Source: Tolypothrix sp. PCC 7712 (lineage in GTDB: Bacteria; Cyanobacteriota; Cyanobacteriia; Cyanobacteriales; Nostocaceae). Taken from it: DNA of 64,000 nt. Positions 35,345 through 44,768 of this stretch are shown here, piece by piece. Position 1 is the stretch's first letter; each line of letters starts with the position of its first letter. The position numbers and the translations under genes were made by a program. The stretch is from contig NZ_CP063785.1 in assembly GCF_025860405.1 (NCBI RefSeq), positions 496,001 to 560,000 of the forward strand, read 5' to 3'. Below the pieces are notes generated by a model. It searched no databases. It was not told where the DNA came from and worked only from the letters and a program-made list of their open reading frames with translations.

Positions 35345-35757
35345 GGGGACTGGGGACTGGGGGACTGGGGGATGAGGGGGATGAGGGAGATGAGGGAGAT
35401 GAGGGAGCAGAGGGAGATGAGGGAGCAGGGGTGCAGGGGAGAATAGCCATTACCACCTGTGTCAACTTAACGTGAAACCCGCTTGGTTGAAAGGTTTCCG
35501 CCCTCACCCCCAGCCCCTCTCCCACAGGGAGAAGGGAGCAAGAGATTTAGTTCCCCTTCTCCTCGGGGAGAAGGGGTTAGGGGATGAGGGCGTGGGGTAT
35601 TTGTACAACGCCCGCCCTATATCGCTTTTAGCTTAAGTTGACACCAATGAGCCATTACTCATTACTCATTACTCATTACTCATTACTCATTACTCATTAC
35701 TCATTACTCATTACTCATTACTCATTACTCATTACTCATTACTCATTACTCATTACC
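35345..35757. repeat. short tandem repeat cluster split by a MITE
   Basis: Left part: GGGAGATGA-type nonamers and GCAGAGGGA units up to about 35444. Then a 196-bp element. Right part: about 14 heptamers of CATTACT (35652-35753), ending in ATGCCCC units. The same order of repeat types occurs at 41101-41300 without the 196-bp element. Confidence 0.9.
35454..35649. mobile_element. 196-bp MITE, family C, copy 1
   Basis: Ends CACCTGTGTCAACTTAA and (reverse) CATTGGTGTCAACTTAA. Flanked by the 9-bp direct repeat AGCCATTAC at 35445-35453 and 35650-35658. The interior is a long G-run/C-run hairpin. The uninterrupted target relative is at 41205-41213. Confidence 0.95.
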
Positions 35758-35786
35758 CATGCCCCATGCCCCATGCCCCATCCCAA

Positions 35787-38700
35787 TTAATTACTTCTTA
35801 TCGGCGCATTCAAGACTTTCTCAATGCGATCGCGTGTTTCTAAGATGTGCGCTTTTGTATATTCATCGTCAGAATTGACTCCTGCTAGTTTTTCGTTAAG
35901 TTGCTTGATTTTATACCATGCCAAAGTACGTGCATCTTCAGGTACATATTCTTTGCGTAACACCATATCGCTCAAAATATTCACATATTCCCTCTGCAAG
36001 CCTCGCCGCAGGCTGGAAATCTTCAGGGGTTTGCTTTGAGGTTTGATGATTTCTGTCCAAATATCTGTTTGCAGAGTATCTAATAGCTCTGGAATAGTAA
36101 GTGTTTTTTCGGTAGGATTTTTGAGTTCAATGTCCTTGAGGCGGGTAAGGCGATCGCCTGAAAGTAAATCCATTAATACCGCACTCTGCAAGATTAACAC
36201 CAAGTCATGAATTGGGTAATCTAAACGCCCAATCATTGGATAGCTACCCCAGTGATACCAGCGAGAAGGTGCTAATTTATTCAGCAATTCTGGCGAGAAG
36301 TTAAACGCATCTTCAGCAAAGACATATTTATTTAACGTCGCTAATGCTTGGCGTTGTTCTTCTACTGGTACGGCTTGGAATGGTAATCGCTTTTGTCCAC
36401 TTAGTTTGGTAGATGAGGCGCTAGCACGAATGCGATAAAAGGACTGTCCGCCAATATATTTTGTGGTGTAAAAAATATTTTGGAAGTAGTTACCTAAGAC
36501 AGTACCAAAGCGATCGCTCAAATCGCTAAAACTTTCTCCGGCAATGGGATAACGTTTGGTGAGACGATCCCACATCACCCGAGAATTATCTAGCTGCCAT
36601 TGGGAATACCGCAGTACATTACCGCTATTATCCCAAGCATTCGCAGTCGGGTCGAGGTCATATCTATCTTCATCTGTAGAGTAACTCAACTCTGGGCGAT
36701 CGGATTGGCTAGCAATTTCTTCTAAAAATGATTTCTCGGCGATGGGGGTTGAGGCTTGTGTAGGTGTGTAACCGTATTGAATTGCCCAATCATCATAAGG
36801 GCCAACCATACTGGGGAAATAATCACCCTGTTTGGTACCTTGGGGGGCAATATTTGGCGGAATGTAATCCATCACCGAAGCTGTTAAACCTTTGTGATTC
36901 GTAATCTGCTGATCGTTGAGTTCTTCCGGTGGGAGTAGATTGCTACCCCGGAAATTGTGACGTAACCCCAAGGTGTGACCAACTTCGTGGGCAATAATTA
37001 AGCGTAAGTATTGATTGATATATGCTTTTAATTGCTCTTGGCTAGTGGTGTTATCTTCTAGAAGTGTCATTGCCAAGGAACCCAAGGCAAACTGCTGCGA
37101 GGCTTCCATACCGTAGCATAAGTCTGACTCACCAGCGATTTTCGCTAAACGACCTAACCAAGGCTTTTGCTTTGCTTCTTGCTGGGGATTAGTCTTAGAT
37201 TTGCCACCTAAGCCATTGACGCAAAGCATATTATTTTGCATCAACGCCGATAAAGAAGTACGTGAAGATGAGACATTGGGTTGTACTATTTGACGATACT
37301 CATTCTTCAGTACACGGACAAAGCTGCCATCTACTAAAATATCTGCATCTAAAATCTCTCCAGTTAAGGGATTAACACGGGATGGCCCCCTAGCAAAAAA
37401 ACCATCAATGGTGTTAATCCAACGGATAGTGTTGTAGCGAATATCCGCAGGGTCCCATGTGGCATTATCTGGCATTTGCCGCACTTCAATTGCGTCCTTA
37501 AAGCCTGCCTTGATAAAGGCTTTATTCCACATTAATATCCCTTCTTTAATGGCATCGCGATACTCAAAAGGTACAGCGTTATCAATCCAGAAAACAACTG
37601 GTTTTTTCGGTCGAGATATTGCTGCTTGTGGGTCGGCTTTTTCTAAGTTCCAACGATTGATATAACGTACAAATGGGTCGCCGCGATCGTCTTTAGATAA
37701 GTCTTGATAAGCAGTGATAAAATAGCCCACACGCTCGTCAGCTAAACGAGGTTGATATTTATTGTTGGGCAACTGGGAAATACTATAGTGCAGGCGCAGA
37801 GTAAAGCCACGGCTGTCAGCTAAAGACTCAAAGTTAAGCATTTCACTATCTTTACTGCTACCGCCACCACCAGAAAAATTTAAAACTGTTTCTACTTCTA
37901 TGTTTTCTGGAAAGACTTTGGCTTCACCAAAATATGATTGGTCTGTACCACCAGGTAGCCCCAAACTTAGAGATAAGCCTGCTAAATCTGTCAGTAACAA
38001 ATCGCCCAAGTCAATCAGCAGAGTTTTGCGTTCTGGATGAATGCTTTTAATGGGAATAGTGTACAGTACAGAGTCACTAAAAGACCGAGCTAGCGATCGC
38101 GCTTGCGGATCTCCTTCACGAGTCCGAAAATTAACATTACGAACAGCAAATTGCAGGTTATTATCCACTCGTTTAAAGTAAAATAAAAAGTCCTGCAAAG
38201 GCATACCGCTATAAATACCCTGCTCCCCAATCCCAGATTCCAAGGTAGAAGTGGCTAGATAATTTTTATTTAGTTGCTCTGGCTGAATTTCTAAATAAAT
38301 TTTATTCTTTTCTTTCTGGCGATAAAGCGTGAACACTCCCGCTGACTTTTCAGTATCTTTAGTAACTTCATCAAATGGCTCTAAGTCATCCTTTTTTGGT
38401 GGCTTACTCGATGAGTTAGGTTTTTCGCTAGGCTTGTCTGGGGTTTTGACCGCTTGTAAAAAAGGTTGTTTCCCAACTTCTTTCGGACTTTGAACTATCC
38501 AGTTAAAAGGTTGCTGCTGTACTTGTTGATTTTGATTAAGCACCCAGACTTGATCCGTCTTTTGCCCTAAAGAATGGGGTAACTGTGATGCTTCTAAGGC
38601 TCGTTTGAGAGCATTATTGTCTAGCTTTTTTACAGCTTTCAGGTTTTGTAGGCTACTCTCTGACTTTTCTGTACCCTTGACTGTGACTGGTTTTACACTA

Positions 38701-38831
38701 ACTTTATCTACCTTTTGGAGATTGTGTAACTCAGTATTTACTCTGTTATTAGGTACAGACTTAGCACTAGCGGTTGTTAATCCTAAAAACAAACCGTGCA
38801 ACAAAATTACATAAAAAGTTAATCTATTCAT
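35787..38831 (-). CDS. secreted zinc-dependent metalloprotease (DUF5117/DUF4953 type)
   Basis: 1014 residues with a signal peptide (FYVILLHGLFLGLTTASAKS) and a low-complexity Lys/Pro/Ser linker to about residue 150. The metzincin-like zinc motif is HEVGHTLGLRHNF, with His at 615, 619 and 625 and Glu616. A DUF4953-like region, KDAIEVRQMPDNATWDPADI, precedes it. The long C-terminal part (KLAPSRWYHWGSYPMIGRLDYPIHD) is typical. It is probably an exported peptidase; substrates are unknown. It is convergent with the DUF1995 gene. Confidence 0.9.
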   Translation of the reverse strand: MNRLTFYVILLHGLFLGLTTASAKSVPNNRVNTELHNLQKVDKVSVKPVTVKGTEKSESSLQNLKAVKKLDNNALKRALEASQLPHSLGQKTDQVWVLNQNQQVQQQPFNWIVQSPKEVGKQPFLQAVKTPDKPSEKPNSSSKPPKKDDLEPFDEVTKDTEKSAGVFTLYRQKEKNKIYLEIQPEQLNKNYLATSTLESGIGEQGIYSGMPLQDFLFYFKRVDNNLQFAVRNVNFRTREGDPQARSLARSFSDSVLYTIPIKSIHPERKTLLIDLGDLLLTDLAGLSLSLGLPGGTDQSYFGEAKVFPENIEVETVLNFSGGGGSSKDSEMLNFESLADSRGFTLRLHYSISQLPNNKYQPRLADERVGYFITAYQDLSKDDRGDPFVRYINRWNLEKADPQAAISRPKKPVVFWIDNAVPFEYRDAIKEGILMWNKAFIKAGFKDAIEVRQMPDNATWDPADIRYNTIRWINTIDGFFARGPSRVNPLTGEILDADILVDGSFVRVLKNEYRQIVQPNVSSSRTSLSALMQNNMLCVNGLGGKSKTNPQQEAKQKPWLGRLAKIAGESDLCYGMEASQQFALGSLAMTLLEDNTTSQEQLKAYINQYLRLIIAHEVGHTLGLRHNFRGSNLLPPEELNDQQITNHKGLTASVMDYIPPNIAPQGTKQGDYFPSMVGPYDDWAIQYGYTPTQASTPIAEKSFLEEIASQSDRPELSYSTDEDRYDLDPTANAWDNSGNVLRYSQWQLDNSRVMWDRLTKRYPIAGESFSDLSDRFGTVLGNYFQNIFYTTKYIGGQSFYRIRASASSTKLSGQKRLPFQAVPVEEQRQALATLNKYVFAEDAFNFSPELLNKLAPSRWYHWGSYPMIGRLDYPIHDLVLILQSAVLMDLLSGDRLTRLKDIELKNPTEKTLTIPELLDTLQTDIWTEIIKPQSKPLKISSLRRGLQREYVNILSDMVLRKEYVPEDARTLAWYKIKQLNEKLAGVNSDDEYTKAHILETRDRIEKVLNAPIRSN

Positions 38832-39335
38832 TTAATCAATCCCCGATAACAATCAATAGCTAATTTCTCATTGTTGTAAAGTTAAGCTACTTGGCGCTGA
38901 TCTAACTGAAGCTTATTCTAAAAATATTATTAGCTGGCTAATATCCAGCAGTGAACTTTTTCGTTAAGTTATCATTATTTTTTTGAATCTGATTGGACAG
39001 TTTTACTGTAGTATTTTTGCTAACAATTGTGTCTGTAGCATACAGTACGTATTATTTTGACACCAGACTAGTAAACTTGCTGGGAAGAAAGTATAACAAT
39101 TTATGCCAAATCGATGACATTACTGGAAAAGGCACAACTTCTCAAGCTGTTGATTTCGATTTACACAAAGAAAAATTGTCAGGTGCTGATTGGTTACCTA
39201 CCACCAAAACATCTCTAATAGTTACTAGTTATAAATTATACGAATTTATTTTTTGCCCGATTAGCTTCTCAGTCAATCTCAATCTTTAAATCATCTCTAA
39301 CTAACCAGTAATCAGATAGTAATCCAAGATACCAA
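38832..39335. other. intergenic region; one doubtful ORF
   Basis: About 500 bases between divergent genes. A frame at 38993-39289 on the plus strand (98 residues, TTG start) has one hydrophobic N-terminal segment (FTVVFLLTIVSVAYSTYYF) but no ribosome binding site and poor protein-like character after residue 60. I do not call it a gene, though a decayed membrane protein is possible. Confidence 0.4.
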
Positions 39336-41108
39336 ATGTCCTATTTATTGCAAATTTGGAAGCGTTTAAGCAATTACGCCAGAGGTACAAAGTTACCAGA
39401 GTTCTCGCAGACAGAATCTCCGGAAGCTGAAGCAGTGTCTTCTAGGGGAAAAACAACTCCAGATTTTGAGCTAGGCTTTAAATTTGCTCAAGATACTTTA
39501 CCAGACTCTTTACTACCCCAACAATTACAAAAAAGGTTGGAAGAATGGTCAAACCCCGGTAGTGGGTTGCCAGAGTTCGCGAGCGAGATATCATCCGCTA
39601 CACTCCGCATAGACGCGCAGCGACTCACCGCCAGATATCGCCAATTATATGCACAAATTTATGATTTATTAGGTCAGAGCGCCTTGACCTCAGACATAGT
39701 TGAACAAGGCATGAACTTGTTAATTGCGGGGAAAAAATTTCGTCCAGTAGTCTTATGCCAACGCCTAGAAGAATTTTATCGTCGCTGGTGTCGAGGGGAA
39801 TTTATCGATGCAGCACCGAATGATAACTTGCCTCAGAAAAAAATGCTACAGATGCTCGCGAAAAATCGCGAAATTGGACTAAGGCAAGTAGATATATATA
39901 CAGGACTTAATGTACTCATATTACTTTTGGAGTTACACCGCTACGCTCAAGGGCGAGCTGAACTTCAGCAGCATATTACGTTTTATCCTTCCAGCCAACC
40001 GGATACAGAAAGTTTTTTCACATCGCAACTCCTACGTATTATTAACTATAGCGATGCCATAGAAATTGGGAATTTTACTAGTATCGTTGGGGAATTCTTA
40101 AGAGGCGGCAACTTTCGTGGTGCTTATTTAGGAAATGCTAACTTGGCAGGTGCTAACTTTAGCGGCGCTAACCTTACTGGTGCATACCTAGGAGATGCCA
40201 ACTTAACAGGTGCAAACTTTAGCAATGCCAACCTCAGTGGTGCCAACTTTGGTGATGCCAACCTCAGTGGTGCCAACTTCAGCAATGCTAACCTCAGCCG
40301 CACCGACCTCAGCAGCGCCAATTTCAGCGGTGCCAATCTTCACCATGCCGACCTCAGCCGCGCTAACCTTAGCCACGCCGACCTCAGCAGTGCCAATCTC
40401 AAAAATGCCAATCTTACTAGTGCTGACCTCAGCAGTGCCAATCTCAAAGATGCTAACCTTAACAGTGGCGACCTCAGCCATGCAATACTTTTCGGTGCCA
40501 ACCTCAGCGAAGCTAACTTGACTGGTCTCAACCTCAGTCATGCTGACCTCTGCCGTGCCGACCTCAGTGGCGCAGACCTCAGCCGTGCCATCCTCAACGG
40601 TGCCAACCTCAGCGACACAATTCTTTTCAGTACCAAACTTCATGATGCCATTCTTGTAGCTGCTGATCTGAGCTACGCCAAACTAAATGGCGCAAAACTC
40701 AACGGCGCAAAGCTCAACGGTGCAATGTTTTTAGGTGCAGATCTCAGCGGTGTAGATTTGAGTGGTGTAATTCTCCACGATGCCGACCTCAGCGGCGTAA
40801 TACTTAATGATGCTGACCTGAGTGGTGCCGACCTGAGTGATACCATGCTTTTTGGTACCGACCTCAGCTATGCCAACCTCAACCAAGCCAACCTCAGTGG
40901 TAGTAACCTCAGTGGTGCTTTACTCAATGGCGCGGATCTCAGCCACACTAACCTTAGCTACGCCATACTCAGCAATGCTGATGTCAGCGAAGCCAACCTA
41001 GAAGAAATGACCTGGGGAGAAAAGCAGCAATGGGAAACTGTGCGCGGGTTAGAAACCGCAGTCAATGTGCCAGAAGGATTGAAGCAGCAGCTTGGGTTAG
41101 GGGGATGA
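39336..41108 (+). CDS. pentapeptide-repeat protein
   Basis: 590 residues. About 260 N-terminal residues form a helical region (SLLPQQLQKRLEEWSNPG, then VLILLLELHRYAQGRAELQQ). A long A(D/N)LSG-type pentapeptide array follows from about residue 262 to 570 and should fold as a right-handed quadrilateral beta helix. The final part (EEMTWGEKQQWETVRGLETA) caps the solenoid. No signal peptide. Function of such proteins varies and is unknown here. The nt 39579-39616 segment looks like a small inserted repeat within the coding region. Confidence 0.9.
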   Translation: MSYLLQIWKRLSNYARGTKLPEFSQTESPEAEAVSSRGKTTPDFELGFKFAQDTLPDSLLPQQLQKRLEEWSNPGSGLPEFASEISSATLRIDAQRLTARYRQLYAQIYDLLGQSALTSDIVEQGMNLLIAGKKFRPVVLCQRLEEFYRRWCRGEFIDAAPNDNLPQKKMLQMLAKNREIGLRQVDIYTGLNVLILLLELHRYAQGRAELQQHITFYPSSQPDTESFFTSQLLRIINYSDAIEIGNFTSIVGEFLRGGNFRGAYLGNANLAGANFSGANLTGAYLGDANLTGANFSNANLSGANFGDANLSGANFSNANLSRTDLSSANFSGANLHHADLSRANLSHADLSSANLKNANLTSADLSSANLKDANLNSGDLSHAILFGANLSEANLTGLNLSHADLCRADLSGADLSRAILNGANLSDTILFSTKLHDAILVAADLSYAKLNGAKLNGAKLNGAMFLGADLSGVDLSGVILHDADLSGVILNDADLSGADLSDTMLFGTDLSYANLNQANLSGSNLSGALLNGADLSHTNLSYAILSNADVSEANLEEMTWGEKQQWETVRGLETAVNVPEGLKQQLGLGG

Positions 41109-41300
41109 GGGAGATGAGGGGGATGAGGGGGATGAGGGAGATGAGGGAGATGAGGGAGCAGAGGGAGCAGAGGGAGCAGAGGAAGCAGGGGTGCAGGGGA
41201 GAATAGCCATTACTCATTACTCATTACTCATTACCAATTACCAATTACCTATTACCCCATGCCCAATGCCCCATGCCCAATGCCCCATGCCCCATGCCCA
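41101..41300. repeat. short tandem repeat cluster
   Basis: The pentapeptide gene ends inside a GGGGGATGA/GGGAGATGA array. GCAGAGGGA units follow, then CATTACT heptamers, then ATGCCCC units. It is a relative of the cluster at 35345-35757 and preserves the uninterrupted insertion site AGCCATTAC (41205-41213). Confidence 0.9.
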
Positions 41301-41310
41301 ATTAAACTTA

Positions 41311-41922
41311 TTAATTTGCCTTAAGATTAATTTCTTGCAAATCAAGAGCGTAATTTAATCGCAAAACATTTACTCCTGGCTCACCAAAAACCCATAAAAA
41401 TCTATCGTCAGTGTATTTATTAATTAGAGGTAATATTTCTTCTGCTTTGACGTTACGGGCACTAGCGACTCTCTCCAATTGCTGCCTAGCAGATTTCACA
41501 GAAATATGAGGATCTAAGCCAGATGCAGAGGTGTAAATTAAATCTGCAGTTGGTTGAACATTTTCGTCTCGAAATTGATTAGCTTGCTCAACAATACGAT
41601 TGAGTAATTCTGGATTAGTAGGAGCAAGATTACTCGCGCCAGAGATGCCAGTTGCTTTGGCTTTTTTACCTTGGCTATATCTGACTGTACTGGGACGACC
41701 ATGAAAATATTTCTCTGATGTAAATACTTGACCAATTAAGGCAGAACCAATTGGTGGGGCATCTGGTTGACCATCTATATTTTGCATGATGCTGCCATTA
41801 GCTTGCAAAGGGAAAAACACCTGACCGACTACTAAAATTAACAGAGGATAGATGAGTGCTGTTAGTAACCAAAGTACTAAAGTTATACGAATTGATTTGA
41901 TGATTTCTCGAATAATAGACAT
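41311..41922 (-). CDS. kdpC: potassium-transporting ATPase C chain
   Basis: 203 residues with a single N-terminal transmembrane helix (ITLVLWLLTALIYPLLILVV). The KdpC pattern follows: NGSIMQNIDGQPDAPPIGSALIGQ, then YFHGRPSTVRYS and GASNLAPTNPEL, and SGLDPHISVKSARQQL. KdpC stabilises the KdpFABC K+ uptake complex and its ATP binding. It is the last gene of the kdp operon here; no kdpD follows, as the downstream gene is on the other strand. Confidence 0.95.
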   Translation of the reverse strand: MSIIREIIKSIRITLVLWLLTALIYPLLILVVGQVFFPLQANGSIMQNIDGQPDAPPIGSALIGQVFTSEKYFHGRPSTVRYSQGKKAKATGISGASNLAPTNPELLNRIVEQANQFRDENVQPTADLIYTSASGLDPHISVKSARQQLERVASARNVKAEEILPLINKYTDDRFLWVFGEPGVNVLRLNYALDLQEINLKAN

Positions 41923-41979
41923 ACAATAATCTGTGCGATCGCTCTTTTGAATTTAATCTTGAATAATAATTTTGAACTG

Positions 41980-42231
41980 TTAGAAGCGTTCTGGCTGAAA
42001 AACGACAACAAACAAGTATATAACAAGCGATATTGTGACAAGTCCCAAAATGCCAATTGCCCAAGTGGTGCGACTTTCTAAACTGACATCTGAGGCGGCA
42101 TAAACTACAGGGGCAATTGCTAAGGTGAATCCTAGCGCCATCAAAGTTGGCAGTAGTAACTGTTGTTTACGCAATTTTGTCCAGACAATATTTTTTGTCT
42201 GTCTTGCATTTTTATCCTGATTTTTGTTCAT
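41980..42231 (-). CDS. small Kdp subunit, KdpF-like (position of kdpG in Anabaena)
   Basis: 83 residues. An N-terminal hydrophobic region (LMALGFTLAIAPVVYAA) is followed by a second helix, WAIGILGLVTISLVIYLFVVVF, with the KdpF-like ending QPERF. KdpF is a 29-residue lipid-like stabilising subunit; here it appears extended at the N-terminus. Anabaena L-31 has an extra gene called kdpG between kdpB and kdpC, and this gene has the same place. It starts 338 bp after kdpB, an unusually long gap for an operon. Confidence 0.8.
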   Translation of the reverse strand: MNKNQDKNARQTKNIVWTKLRKQQLLLPTLMALGFTLAIAPVVYAASDVSLESRTTWAIGILGLVTISLVIYLFVVVFQPERF

Positions 42232-42569
42232 TTTACTTGATTTTTTGCACCCTTATACCATTTTGGATTTTAGATTTGGGATTGGGAGTTACTCTTTATA
42301 CAAGAGTTATAACAATCAATCCATCTGTCGAATTCATTTTGCAAATTTGTCTAAGTATTTCCGTTTAAATAGGAAATAATCTAATTAAACGCAGAGTACT
42401 GCGGAGGTTCCCGCCAAGTAACGCAGAATAAGTAGGTATGTGGAAATTAACCCAACTATGTTAGTACACATAAATAGACTCTAAATCCTTACTAATGACA
42501 AATAGCTAAGGACAAATGACAGCCTCCGCCAATTATCTTTAATTAAACACGAATTCCTGAAATACTGTA
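42232..42569. other. long spacer inside the kdp operon
   Basis: 338 bp between kdpB and the small subunit gene. It contains AT-rich sequence and an AATGACAAATAGC-like repeat, but no coding frame or clear hairpin. A separate promoter for the distal genes is possible but not demonstrated. Confidence 0.5.
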
Positions 42570-44675
42570 CTAAGTTAAACCTGCTAGTGTAATTAGAATA
42601 TCGATTATTTTAATGGCTATAAATGGTGTAATGATTCCACCTAAACCATAAATCAAAATATTACGTTGCAGTAGTTGATTAGCTGTTAAGGGTCGAAAAT
42701 TTACGCCCTTTAAAGCTAAAGGAATTAAGGCAGGAATAATCAAAGCGTTATAAATTAATGCCGATAATACTGCTGAATTAGTACTAGTCAATTTCATAAT
42801 ATTTAGGCTTTGCAAATTAGCAGAGGCAAAGATTATGGGAATGATTGCAAAGTATTTAGCAATATCATTAGCTAAGGAAAATGTTGTCAACGCCCCACGG
42901 GTAATGAGCAATTGTTTACCAACACTGACGATATCAATCAATTTTGTGGGGTCTGAGTCTAAATCCACCATGTTTGCTGCTTCTTTTGCTGCCTGAGTCC
43001 CCGTATTCATGGCTAATCCCACATTAGCTTGTGCTAAGGCTGGGGCATCATTGGTGCCATCTCCGGTCATGGCGACTAGTTTGCCTTTCGCCTGTTCTTG
43101 CTTAATGACAGTAATTTTATCTTCGGGGGTGGCTTCGGCAATGAAATCATCAACGCCAGCTTCTTTGGCAATCACCGCCGCCGTAATATGGTTGTCTCCA
43201 GTCAGCATAATGGTACGTACTCCCATGCGGCGTAACTGGTCAAAGCGTTCGCGAATGCCAGGTTTGACAATATCTTTGAGATAAATTACGCCGTAGATTT
43301 CATGGTCTAAGCACACAGCTAAGGGTGTACCGCCCTGCTGGGAAACTCGCTCGTAAGCTGCATCAAGTTCTGGGGTTTCGCGGCCATTACGGGAACGTAC
43401 AAACCCTTTAATTGCTCCCACGGCTCCCTTGCGTACCTCTCTCCCACCGGGTAAGTTGGTGCCACTCATGCGGGTTTTAGCAGAAAACTCTACTGCTTGT
43501 GCCTGATTGTAGTCAAAATCTACCCTTGCGCCTAATTTTTCTGCTAGTCGCACAATCGATTTCCCTTCAGGCGTATCATCAAATACGCTAGCTACCCAAG
43601 CAACATTGGCGATGTCTTCAAGTGTATGACCGTTAATCGGAATAAATTCTTCTGCCAAGCGGTTACCAAGGGTAATTGTCCCTGTTTTATCGAGAACTAG
43701 GGTATTAACATCACCGCAGGCTTCGACAGCTTTACCAGATGTAGCAATCACGTTAAATTGGGCGACTCGATCCATCCCGGCGATGCCAATAGCACTTAGC
43801 AATCCGCCAATAGTGGTGGGGATCAATGCAACTAATAAGGCAATTAAAACCGGGATGCTGACTGGATTTTTAACGGTGTAAGCAAATGCAGGCAGAGTTA
43901 CGACTACAAATAAAAACACTAAGCTGAGAACTGCCAACAATACAGTCAAAGCAATTTCATTGGGTGTTTTGCTGCGTTCTGCCCCTTCCACCAAGGCAAT
44001 CATCCGGTCGATGAACCCTTTGCCTGATTCGGCTGTAATGCGGATAATCAATTCATCAGAGATAATCCGCGTACCACCAGTCACAGAACTAGCAACATCC
44101 GAGCCAGATTCCTTCAGTACTGGTGCAGATTCTCCAGTAATTGCCGATTCATCTACAGAAGCCACACCCATAATCACTTCCCCATCGGCGGGAATGAAAT
44201 CACCTGCTACTACGTAGACGGTATCACCCTGTTTGAGGCTGCTGGATGGGACTTCGGTAATAGTGCCATCGGTGGCAAGTTGTTTGGCAGTTGTTTCTGA
44301 TTTTGTCGATCGCAAAGCATCGGCTTGGGCTTTACCTCGTCCTTCGGCTACAGCTTCGGCAAAATTGGCAAACCAGACTGTGAAAAACAAAATCCCAGTT
44401 AATATGCCGTTGAAGAGTTGCGGATTATTCTGTTGTACTGGGCCAAATAAGCTGGGATCGATGGTAACCACTAAAGTAATGAGCGTACCAACCCACACCA
44501 AAAACATTACTGGGTTTTTGATGGCGTGTTGCGGATTGAGCTTGACAAAAGCATCTTTAATGGCTCGCAAGTAGATGCCTGTAGCACTGATTTTGGTCTT
44601 TTTGCGTGGTTGACGGCGATCGCCTGAACGAGAACGCGGAGGTCTAGCTTTGGAGGTAGCTGCAGCTTGATTCAT
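42570..44675 (-). CDS. kdpB: potassium-transporting ATPase B chain
   Basis: 701 residues, P-type ATPase catalytic subunit of the Kdp K+ pump. Motifs are TGESAPV (actuator), DKTGTITLGNR (phosphorylation Asp), and GDGTNDAPALAQANVGLAMN (hinge). The N-terminus carries a basic extension (KARPPRSRSGDRRQPRKKTK) before the first helix, longer than in E. coli. The A-chain gene lies 93 bp upstream, separated by a repeat array. Confidence 0.96.
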   Translation of the reverse strand: MNQAAATSKARPPRSRSGDRRQPRKKTKISATGIYLRAIKDAFVKLNPQHAIKNPVMFLVWVGTLITLVVTIDPSLFGPVQQNNPQLFNGILTGILFFTVWFANFAEAVAEGRGKAQADALRSTKSETTAKQLATDGTITEVPSSSLKQGDTVYVVAGDFIPADGEVIMGVASVDESAITGESAPVLKESGSDVASSVTGGTRIISDELIIRITAESGKGFIDRMIALVEGAERSKTPNEIALTVLLAVLSLVFLFVVVTLPAFAYTVKNPVSIPVLIALLVALIPTTIGGLLSAIGIAGMDRVAQFNVIATSGKAVEACGDVNTLVLDKTGTITLGNRLAEEFIPINGHTLEDIANVAWVASVFDDTPEGKSIVRLAEKLGARVDFDYNQAQAVEFSAKTRMSGTNLPGGREVRKGAVGAIKGFVRSRNGRETPELDAAYERVSQQGGTPLAVCLDHEIYGVIYLKDIVKPGIRERFDQLRRMGVRTIMLTGDNHITAAVIAKEAGVDDFIAEATPEDKITVIKQEQAKGKLVAMTGDGTNDAPALAQANVGLAMNTGTQAAKEAANMVDLDSDPTKLIDIVSVGKQLLITRGALTTFSLANDIAKYFAIIPIIFASANLQSLNIMKLTSTNSAVLSALIYNALIIPALIPLALKGVNFRPLTANQLLQRNILIYGLGGIITPFIAIKIIDILITLAGLT

Positions 44676-44689
44676 AGATTTTAGTGAGT

Positions 44690-44745
44690 GAGGGTGATGA
44701 GGGAGATGAGGGGGATGAGGGGGATGAGGGGGATGAGGGAGATTT
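44690..44745. repeat. nonamer array in the kdpA-kdpB spacer
   Basis: Six GATGAGGGG-type 9-bp units fill most of the 93-bp spacer between kdpA and kdpB. Copy-number change here would alter operon spacing. Confidence 0.88.
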
Positions 44746-44768
44746 GCTATATTGTCTTCCTTATGTAT

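Noticed and set aside
40203..40643. Long open frames antisense to the pentapeptide repeats
   Set aside because: They arise from the 15-bp period of the pentapeptide coding sequence and have low-complexity translations.
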